From positions 124,001-188,000 of the forward strand of contig NZ_ABCS01000001.1 in the NCBI RefSeq assembly GCF_000170895.1: a DNA stretch of 64,000 nucleotides, given 5' to 3'. The position numbers and the translations under genes are program-made. The notes under the pieces were generated by a model that saw only the letters and a list, made by a program, of their open reading frames with translations, was not told where the DNA came from and did no database searches. Of the stretch, positions 57,781-64,000 are shown one piece after another (positions within the stretch are counted from its first letter, which is position 1; every line of letters begins with the position of its first letter). The stretch comes from Plesiocystis pacifica SIR-1. Its GTDB lineage: Bacteria; Myxococcota_A; Polyangia; Nannocystales; Nannocystaceae.

Positions 57781-59115
57781 ATGTCCAAGGGATTGTTGAC
57801 CCTCATCGTGCTGAGCTCGGCGCTCGGCTGCGCGGGTGGTGGGGCCGAGGAGGAGGGCAAGGGCCCGGGCAACGACGTCGTCGGCAACCTCGACGAGGCC
57901 GACGACGACGCCACCAGCATGGACGACGACGAGCAGGGCGACGACGGCGAGACCGGGCCCAAGCTCGACATCCCCGACGATCCGCCCCCAGAGGGGGAGT
58001 CTGGGCAGATCTGGATCGCCAACTCCAACCAGGGCACGGTGTCGAAGATCGACACCCAGACCATGGAGGAGCTGGGCCGCTACATCACCCGCCCCGACGG
58101 CGTCGGCAGCCCCTCGCGGACCTCGGTCAGCCTCACGGGCAACATGGCCGTCGCCAACCGCGAAGGCGGCATCACCAAGATCTACGGCAAGGTCGAGGAC
58201 TGCGTCGACGCCAACATGAACGGCGAGATCGACACCTCGACGGGGCAGACCGACATCCTCCCCTGGGGCGAGGACGAGTGCATCGCCTGGTACGTGCCCA
58301 TGGACTACACGAGCCAGCGGGCCGTGGCGTGGACCCGCGGCGAGGGCGATCCAGAAAACGGCGAGTCGATCACCAACGAGAAGGTCTGGGTCACCGGCGA
58401 CAACGAGGCGAACGCGGGCGTCGACGTCATGCTGCTCAACGGCGAGACCGGGGCGATCGAGTCCATGGTCACCGTGGGCATCAACGCGCCGGGCTCGTCG
58501 GGCTGGCCCTACCGGGCCTACGGCGGCGCCGTCGACCGCGACAGCAACTTTTGGTTCACGAGCCACGGCGAGCAGGGCGTCATCGTCCGGGTCAACATCG
58601 CCGACATGAGCTACGACCAGTGGCCCAAGGACCACTGGTCCTACGGCATCACCGTCGACAGCAAGGGCCGCCCGTGGAGCTGCGAGGCCTTCATCGGCCG
58701 CTTCGATCCCGAGACCGGGACGTGGGCGACCACGGGCGCGTGGGACTGGAACTTCCCCGGGCTGACCGAGGTGGATCAGGGCGGCTGCATGGTCGACGGC
58801 GAGGGCCGGCTGTGGGCCTCCGTGCTGACCTCCGTCGGCAGCGGCTTTGGGGTCGTGGCCATCGACGGCGAGACCCTCGAGCCCATCGTCATGTACGAGA
58901 TCCCCGACCACGCCCACGGCATCAGCATCGACTTCGAGGGCTACGTGTGGGGCGTGGCGCGGGCGGACGTGGGGCCCTCGGACGGCACCGAGGCCTACAA
59001 GATCGACCCGGAGACGGGCGAGTACCAGATCTTCTCGGGCCTGGTCGGGGCCTACACCTACTCGGACATGACGGGCTTCGCCCTCAACGCGACCGTGGCT
59101 CCGCCGATCGAGTGA
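57781..59115 (+). CDS. streptogramin-lyase-like (Vgb) beta-propeller lipoprotein
   Basis: 444 residues. The signal peptide MSKGLLTLIVLSS has lipobox ALGC near 18, and an acidic linker of ~45 residues follows. The rest is a series of beta-propeller blades: GQIWIANSNQGTVSKIDTQT, KVWVTGDNEANAGVDVMLLNGETG, WFTSHGEQGVIVRVNIADMSYDQW, YGITVDSKGRPW and RLWASVLTSVGSGFGVVAIDGET. The blades recall Vgb and SMP-30 proteins, but the catalytic Glu/His of Vgb are not evident, so it is more likely a surface ligand-binding propeller. Start at 57781, eight bases after an AGGTG Shine-Dalgarno; an upstream ATG at 57763 has none. Confidence 0.75.
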   Translation: MSKGLLTLIVLSSALGCAGGGAEEEGKGPGNDVVGNLDEADDDATSMDDDEQGDDGETGPKLDIPDDPPPEGESGQIWIANSNQGTVSKIDTQTMEELGRYITRPDGVGSPSRTSVSLTGNMAVANREGGITKIYGKVEDCVDANMNGEIDTSTGQTDILPWGEDECIAWYVPMDYTSQRAVAWTRGEGDPENGESITNEKVWVTGDNEANAGVDVMLLNGETGAIESMVTVGINAPGSSGWPYRAYGGAVDRDSNFWFTSHGEQGVIVRVNIADMSYDQWPKDHWSYGITVDSKGRPWSCEAFIGRFDPETGTWATTGAWDWNFPGLTEVDQGGCMVDGEGRLWASVLTSVGSGFGVVAIDGETLEPIVMYEIPDHAHGISIDFEGYVWGVARADVGPSDGTEAYKIDPETGEYQIFSGLVGAYTYSDMTGFALNATVAPPIE

Positions 59116-59130
59116 GCGGCAAAAAGGAGC

Positions 59131-59136
59131 TAGCCT
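59131..59136 (+). promoter_or_regulatory. -10-like TAGCCT
   Basis: GC-TAGCCT, 8 nt before the ATG at 59145. Confidence 0.4.
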
Positions 59137-59144
59137 ACCCGAGC

Positions 59145-59930
59145 ATGCGCGGGCTCAGGGCAGCGGCGATCCTCTTGGCGGCGACGCTCGCCTCGGCGAG
59201 CGGCTGCGACAAGGCGCGGTGGAAGAAGTCCGCCGAGCTCGTCCGCGACACCGGCGTGATCGTCCAGCTCGAGCGCAACCCCGAGTTCGCTGGCGATCAC
59301 CCTCTGAAGCCGGCCCTCGACGCCGAGGCCCTCGGCGAGCAGCTGTGCGCCCTGGCCTACATCGATCGCTTCGTGGTCGCGGCGGAGCGCCCGGTGGAGT
59401 CGGCGTGGCCGTGCCCGCGGGCGTCGCTGGTGGCCGAGGGCATCGTCGCCGGGTTGAGCGAGGCGGGGCCCGAAGAGCGCGTGCGCTTTTGGGTGCGCTG
59501 GGATGAGCGCGATCCTTCGCTGCCGATGTACATCCCGACCCAGCGGCACACGCGGGGGGTCGCCTTTTGGCGCGCGGGCGGCCTCGAGCTGGTCTTCGAT
59601 CGTGTCGGGGAGCTCGAGGGGGAGACGCCGCGGGCCAACGCCGACCCGACCGAGCGACGCTCCCGGCGGGTCCGGCTGGTGCCGCCCGAGGGCGCCGAGC
59701 TCATCGAGGTCGAGGGCAAGCGCCAACCCATGCACCTGCGCATCGCGGCTAGCGAATTGGGCCATGAAGCAGGGCCCGAGAAGGTCGGCGAAGCTGCCCC
59801 CGAGCCGGCGCTCAGCCCCGAAGCGGCCGCGCGTCTCGAGCTCCTCGACGAGCTGCATCGAGCCGGTGAGATCGACGACGAGAGCTACGCGCGACGCCGC
59901 GCGAAGCTGCTCGAAGACGCCGCCGAGTGA
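59145..59930 (+). CDS. lipoprotein with C-terminal SHOCT domain
   Basis: 261 residues. The signal peptide MRGLRAAAILLAATLA has lipobox SASGC near 21. The centre is an unrecognised alpha/beta part (QLCALAYIDRFVVAAERPVESAWPCPRASL...). The last ~30 residues, RLELLDELHRAGEIDDESYARRRAKLLEDA, are a SHOCT motif (short C-terminal domain that occurs at ends of membrane or secreted proteins and may help oligomerise). A weak hairpin (59932-59977: CCAAGAGCG with CGCTCTCTTGG) follows the stop. Confidence 0.7.
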   Translation: MRGLRAAAILLAATLASASGCDKARWKKSAELVRDTGVIVQLERNPEFAGDHPLKPALDAEALGEQLCALAYIDRFVVAAERPVESAWPCPRASLVAEGIVAGLSEAGPEERVRFWVRWDERDPSLPMYIPTQRHTRGVAFWRAGGLELVFDRVGELEGETPRANADPTERRSRRVRLVPPEGAELIEVEGKRQPMHLRIAASELGHEAGPEKVGEAAPEPALSPEAAARLELLDELHRAGEIDDESYARRRAKLLEDAAE

Positions 59931-60045
59931 AGCCAAGAGCGCACGCCAAGCCCGGAGAAAAGGGCCGCTCTCTTGGTAGGAATTGAACATGGGGTGCGCC
60001 GAGAGTGCGCAATGATGAAGAGCCGGTCCCCACCCCGGGAACGGC

Positions 60046-61869
60046 GTGAATTCCATGCTCGCGCTCGCATTGACCACCCTGGGTACCCTGTCGTTGATGG
60101 GCCCGGCTCCCGAGGGAGCCGACGCCCCCGAGCCCAGCGCAGGCGTGGCGGCGGAGGTGCCCGAGGGGGCAGAGGCGGCCGTAGAGGCACCGGCGGCCCC
60201 GACCGAAGGGGACGCTGCCGTGGAGGCGTCTCCTCCGCCGCCCGAGCCCTCGCCCGCGCCGACGAGCGTGACGACCGAGGCCAGCGCCGCCTCGACGGCC
60301 GGCACGGCGCCCGCCGAAGAGCCGCCCGCCGCCCCGGCGGCCGCGGTCCAGGCACCGGCCGCGCCCGAGGAGTCCCGGGGAGGCGCCGGCGTGTCGGCCC
60401 ACAACACCCGGATCACCACCATCGGCGGCCCGGAGGTGTCCAACGACGGCTGGCGCATGGACTTCCACGGCTTCGTCAGCGCGCCCTTGCGCTTTGGCAT
60501 GGGCAGGCGCGCGGACCCGCAGGTCGGCCAGGCGCGGACGACCTTCCACGCGCCGATCATCCCCGACGACCAGTACCTCGGCTGGCAGCACACGGCCCAC
60601 GCCAAGCGCAGCTGGGCCGAGCTCTACCTCGGCTACGGCAACGACGTCGCCAAGGCCGTGGTCGCCCTCCAGGCCTGGAACTTCTCGGACGTCAGCTACG
60701 GCAACCCCAACGCCCAGCTCGGCGTGGGTCAGGCCTTCGTGTCGATCACGCCCAAGCTGCGGCGCTCGCCGGTGCAGCTGCGCGTGAAGATCGGCGGCCA
60801 CGACAACCGCTACGGCATGGCCGGCAAGCACGACCAGGGCGCCTACGAGACCTACATCTTCGGCCGCACCCGCTACCTCGGCGAGTCCATCGGCGTCGAC
60901 ATCCCCTTCCGGGACTTCCGCTTCACCGTCGATCACGGCTTCGGCGGGACCCCCCTCGACCCGAACATCTTCAACTCCGCCCGGTTCACGCTCACGGCCC
61001 ACCACCACGTCGGCATGGCGTGGAAGGACAAGGTCGACCTCGGCCTGCACCACATCGTCGCCTTCGCCCAGTCCGAGGCCCACGACGAGTCCCTCGACCC
61101 GGACCTGCCCGACGGCAACGTGCAGATCTTCGGCCCGGACCTGCGCCTGGACTTTGGCCGCGGGGGCTACTGGTACCTGGGCTACTCCTACGCGAACTTG
61201 AAGACCGCCCGGGTCGTCGGCCCGAGCGTCGAGGTGCTGCACTCCTTTGGCGGCGGCTACTACGACCTGGGCCTGATCGGGAACTACTTCGATTACCGCC
61301 GGGACGCCGAGGGCTACCTCATCCGGGACTCCGAGGGCACGGGCTCGATCCAGACCATCATGTTCCAGACCAACCACTCGCTCCACGAGATCATCGCGGG
61401 CGAGGACGGCTTTTGGGGCGAAGGCTGGGACGTCAAGCTCGCCCTGTACGGAATGATGAACTTCGTGAACAGCGACGTGGACGCGACCAACGGCGTGCGC
61501 AAGATGAAGTTCGGCGCGGACTTGATGGCCGAGGTGCTGCCCTACATGGGCATCGGCGCGAAGTTCGACCAGGTCATGCCCAACAACCAGGTGCGCCAGC
61601 AGACCTGGAGCGTGCTGTCTCCGCGCCTCGAATTCCGTACGGATTGGATCGCCCACGAGACGATCACCATCCAGTATTCGCGGTATATTTACGCCGAGCG
61701 TGATTGTGGTGCGGTCGCCGACCCGCTGCAGTGCGTTCAGCCGCCCTCCGCCTCCATTCAGGGCGAGGGTTATGGGGCCCTCGGCAGCGCCGAGGACTCC
61801 TATCGTGGGGCCCCGCTGGCGCCCCCCGATGAGAACGTCTTTGCCATCATGGCCAGCATTTATTGGTAG
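60046..61869 (+). CDS. outer-membrane porin-like beta-barrel protein
   Basis: 607 residues. A short hydrophobic start (MLALALTTLGTLSLMG) is followed by an Ala/Pro/Glu-rich linker of ~105 residues. The main part alternates hydrophobic and polar residues with many aromatic turns: GWRMDFHGFVSAPLRFGMG, AELYLGYGNDVAKAVVALQAW, GGYWYLGYSYANLK, GGYYDLGLIGNYFDYRRD and TITIQYSRYIYA. It ends FAIMASIYW, with a terminal aromatic as in barrels assembled by BamA. Likely an outer-membrane channel or adhesin. GTG at 60046 or ATG at 60055; the latter gives the cleaner signal peptide. The NodB gene follows 7 bp downstream. Confidence 0.7.
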   Translation: MNSMLALALTTLGTLSLMGPAPEGADAPEPSAGVAAEVPEGAEAAVEAPAAPTEGDAAVEASPPPPEPSPAPTSVTTEASAASTAGTAPAEEPPAAPAAAVQAPAAPEESRGGAGVSAHNTRITTIGGPEVSNDGWRMDFHGFVSAPLRFGMGRRADPQVGQARTTFHAPIIPDDQYLGWQHTAHAKRSWAELYLGYGNDVAKAVVALQAWNFSDVSYGNPNAQLGVGQAFVSITPKLRRSPVQLRVKIGGHDNRYGMAGKHDQGAYETYIFGRTRYLGESIGVDIPFRDFRFTVDHGFGGTPLDPNIFNSARFTLTAHHHVGMAWKDKVDLGLHHIVAFAQSEAHDESLDPDLPDGNVQIFGPDLRLDFGRGGYWYLGYSYANLKTARVVGPSVEVLHSFGGGYYDLGLIGNYFDYRRDAEGYLIRDSEGTGSIQTIMFQTNHSLHEIIAGEDGFWGEGWDVKLALYGMMNFVNSDVDATNGVRKMKFGADLMAEVLPYMGIGAKFDQVMPNNQVRQQTWSVLSPRLEFRTDWIAHETITIQYSRYIYAERDCGAVADPLQCVQPPSASIQGEGYGALGSAEDSYRGAPLAPPDENVFAIMASIYW

Positions 61870-61876
61870 GAGCACG

Positions 61877-63778
61877 ATGAAACGAACCCACGGTCCCCAA
61901 CAAGCTCTGCTCGCGATCCTCGCGGGCCTCAGCCTCGCGGCGTGCAGCAACGGCGGCGGTGACGACGGCACCGCCGGCGGCGACATCGACACGACCGCGG
62001 GCAACGACGAGGTCGGCGACGACGCCGACGACGGCCCCGAAGAGGGCATCGACGACGGCGAGACCGGGGAGTGCGAGGGCGCCGAGGAGCCCGGCGCGAT
62101 CAGCTTCCAGTACATCGCGACCTGGCGCGACGACGCCGACGCGGCCTACTCGATGATCCACGACGACATGTGCGGCCCGGCCCTGGCTGGCATCCACGAT
62201 CTCGCGGTCCCGGCCCTCAACGAGCGCGGGCTGACGGCGGCGCTCGGGCCCTTCGTCGACGCCTGCGCCAGCGCGAGCCTGTGGAGCGTCGTCCAGAGCG
62301 CCCAGGACGACGGCCACGAGATCGCCAACCACTCCTACAACCACCCGCAGGTCTCGGTCGAGAACACGGCGACGGAGGTGGCGGGGGCCAAGACCGAGTT
62401 CGACGCGAACCTCGAGGAGCCCGTCACCTTCTACATCTTCCCCTTCGACTACTGGAACGACGAGACCCTCGCGGCCGTGGGCGCGGCGGGGCACATCGGC
62501 GCGCGCGCGGGCAGCCGCGACGACAACGACGGCTTCGACAACCCGCCGCTGAACCCCCAAGAGCCCAGCAACGACCTCGAGATCGAGTTCGACGTGTGGC
62601 CGCGGACCTACTCGAAGTACGCGAGCTACTACCCCGTCGACATCCTCTCGGTCCACGTGTGGAACGCCATCGAGACCGGGACCTGGGCCGTGCGCGAGTT
62701 CCACTCGGTCACGCTCAGCGACGACGTCAACAACCTGCCGACCAACGAGGGCTTCGGCCCGGTGCCGCTGTCGGTCTACGAGGACCACCTCGACTTCCTG
62801 ATCCAGGCCCACCGCCACAACATGGTGTGGACGGCCAACCCCTCCGACGTCATCCGCTACCGCCACGCCCGCACGGCCTGCGGCGCCTCGGTCTCGGGCA
62901 CGACCATCACCTACGACACCTCCGACCCGGAGTGCACCCAGTTCGCCACGCCGATCTCCGTGGTCATCAGCACGGCCAACGACGTGCCGGGCCTCGAGGC
63001 CACCCAGGGCGGCGAGCCGGTGCGCGTGCGCAAGATCGGCGCCAACACCTTCGCGGTCACGGCCGATCCGACCCAGGGCAGCGTCGAGCTCTCGGGCTGC
63101 GCGAGCGAGGGTCTGGGCGTGGGCGAGGGGGCTCCCCCGCCGGCCAAGCCGTCCCCGGCCGACTCCGTCTGCGACATCCAGACCGTCGTCGGTAGCGGCT
63201 CGCCGGGGCTCATGGACGACCTCGAGCGTCCGCCCGAGGAGCTGCAGATCCTGCCCAACCCGGCCCAGGGCGACGGCCGCGACGGCAGCTGGTCGTGGTA
63301 CCCGCAGAACGTCGAGGTCGGCATCGTCGACGACGGCGGCAACGGGGTGCTGCGCTACGCCGGCGACGCCCTCGACGCCTGGTCCGGGCTGACCCTGGCC
63401 TTCCTCGGCGGCAACGGGGCCGGCACCTGCTACGACGCGTCGGCCTATACGGGTCTGCGCTTTCGCATCCGCGGCAACGTCTCGACCCCCGACGAGCTCA
63501 ACGGCAAGGTCATCCTCAGCATGGTCACGGCCGAGACCCAGACCCAGGTGTTCGGCGGCGACCTCGACGGCATGGGCGGGCACTTCAACCTGCAGCTCGA
63601 CGTGCCGGCGGACTGGACCACCGTCGAGGTGCCCTTCTCGATGTTCAACGTCCCGACCTGGGGCGACACGACGGGCCTGAACGCCCTGGCCCTGGGCAAG
63701 CTCCAGGCCATCGACTGGGGCGTGGCCAACACCGCGTCGACCTTCGAGATTTGGGTCGACGACATCGAGCTCTATTAG
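61877..63778 (+). CDS. NodB-type polysaccharide deacetylase lipoprotein with C-terminal carbohydrate-binding-like domain
   Basis: 633 residues. The signal peptide has lipobox LSLAAC near 22, then an acidic Asp/Gly linker. Residues ~65-250 are a NodB fold: SMIHDDMCGPALAG (acid pair), DDGHEIANHSYNHPQVS with the HxxxH metal motif, and FPFDYWNDETLAAVG. The C-terminal ~210 residues (ILPNPAQGDGRDGSWSWYPQNVEVGIVDDGGNGVLRYAGD...WTTVEVPFSMF...FEIWVDDIELY) match the jelly-roll of CBM11/CIA30-like modules. It probably removes acetyl groups from an extracellular glycan. Shine-Dalgarno AGGAG. The gene is 7 bp after the barrel protein, so export or docking may be shared. Confidence 0.8.
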   Translation: MKRTHGPQQALLAILAGLSLAACSNGGGDDGTAGGDIDTTAGNDEVGDDADDGPEEGIDDGETGECEGAEEPGAISFQYIATWRDDADAAYSMIHDDMCGPALAGIHDLAVPALNERGLTAALGPFVDACASASLWSVVQSAQDDGHEIANHSYNHPQVSVENTATEVAGAKTEFDANLEEPVTFYIFPFDYWNDETLAAVGAAGHIGARAGSRDDNDGFDNPPLNPQEPSNDLEIEFDVWPRTYSKYASYYPVDILSVHVWNAIETGTWAVREFHSVTLSDDVNNLPTNEGFGPVPLSVYEDHLDFLIQAHRHNMVWTANPSDVIRYRHARTACGASVSGTTITYDTSDPECTQFATPISVVISTANDVPGLEATQGGEPVRVRKIGANTFAVTADPTQGSVELSGCASEGLGVGEGAPPPAKPSPADSVCDIQTVVGSGSPGLMDDLERPPEELQILPNPAQGDGRDGSWSWYPQNVEVGIVDDGGNGVLRYAGDALDAWSGLTLAFLGGNGAGTCYDASAYTGLRFRIRGNVSTPDELNGKVILSMVTAETQTQVFGGDLDGMGGHFNLQLDVPADWTTVEVPFSMFNVPTWGDTTGLNALALGKLQAIDWGVANTASTFEIWVDDIELY

Positions 63779-63804
63779 AACCATCGTCGGAGGACGCGCC
63801 TTCG

Positions 63805-64000
63805 GTGGACACCCAACACATCCAGCCTCGCGCCCGGTTCATCGCCTCGTGTGCCCCTGCGACGGTGATGCGGGCGCTGGCCCTGTTGGTGGTGTGTGTG
63901 GGCCTGCTGTGGCCGGCGCCGAGCCAGGCCCACCCCTTCGCGGCGAGCTCCTTCGAGGCCGAGACGGACGCGTCTGGCGTCCAGTTTCGCTTTCGCATCG
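63805..64000 (+). CDS. secreted protein, 3' end outside the window
   Basis: Only ~65 residues are visible, starting at a GTG. An initial basic part (HIQPRARFIASCAPATVM) is followed by a strong signal core (RALALLVVCVGLLWPAPSQA) and then AHPFAASSFEAETDASGVQFRFRI. The AHPF start of the mature protein recalls HupE/UreJ-type and copper-resistance CopC-like exported proteins, which begin AHA/AHPF, but too little is present to decide. It probably follows the deacetylase gene in the same transcript (26 bp gap). Confidence 0.5.
   Translation, partial: MDTQHIQPRARFIASCAPATVMRALALLVVCVGLLWPAPSQAHPFAASSFEAETDASGVQFRFRI

Noticed and set aside
57781-59115. Functional streptogramin B lyase
   Set aside because: The beta-propeller resembles Vgb, but the catalytic residues are not recognisable and it is a surface lipoprotein.

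Overview
The window is about 70% G+C and densely coded. It carries many secreted lipoproteins with acidic Gly/Asp/Glu linkers, four signalling kinase or sigma-factor genes, a TIGR02996-type protein and a Myxococcus-type Cys-rich repeat. This mix points to a myxobacterium (Myxococcota), most likely of the Nannocystis/Plesiocystis/Enhygromyxa side. That placement is inferred from gene content; no rRNA or tRNA gene was seen to confirm it.

Layout. 0-5.5 kb: end of a vWA lipoprotein, a coupled HD/nucleotidyltransferase pair, an ATP-grasp ligase facing a 21-residue peptide gene, and a DedA-like membrane protein. 5.6-9.2 kb: a composite palindromic repeat, LysR regulator, CxxCH lipoprotein, and an acyl carrier protein/sulfotransferase pair. 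9.2-14.5 kb: two tandem kinase-FHA paralogues and a low-G+C protein joining a nucleoside-phosphorylase domain to a Nudix-like domain. 14.5-20.6 kb: AraC regulator divergent from a three-gene operon with a giant aminotransferase-GNAT-pseudo-aminotransferase. 20.7-23.7 kb: small lipoproteins, a CPXCG protein and a Coq4-like protein. 23.7-30.3 kb: a TPR kinase divergent from an ECF sigma factor, two TetR regulators, a membrane protein and a rhomboid. 30.3-36 kb: acyl-CoA ligase, nitrilase, methyltransferase-PhzF fusion and 2OG oxygenase. 36-42.9 kb: DUF1641 plus sulfide:quinone oxidoreductase, a STAS protein pair, DsbA-like and DUF971 proteins, and an ABC-2 exporter. 43-47.2 kb: lipoprotein, papain-like protein and TIGR02996-HhH protein, interspersed with dispersed repeats. 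47.8-55.7 kb: a divergent Hsp70 with a long acidic tail, followed by topoisomerase IV parC and parE. 55.8-64 kb: cell-surface lipoproteins, an outer-membrane porin-like protein and a NodB deacetylase.

Control signals. Sixteen start codons are preceded, 5-9 nt upstream, by TANNNT, usually as GCTANNNT. This is the signature expected of leaderless or near-leaderless transcripts. A minority of genes have a clear Shine-Dalgarno sequence instead (peptide gene, Coq4-like, ABC ATPase, HhH protein, parE, Vgb-like, NodB).

Most interesting candidates: the phosphorylase-Nudix fusion, which resembles immune effectors; the ATP-grasp/21-residue peptide pair; a structured repeat of about 150 bp that begins exactly at the stop codons of unrelated genes; a second repeat family that frames two unrelated 12-bp-arm palindromes; and the aminotransferase-GNAT-pseudo-aminotransferase fusion.
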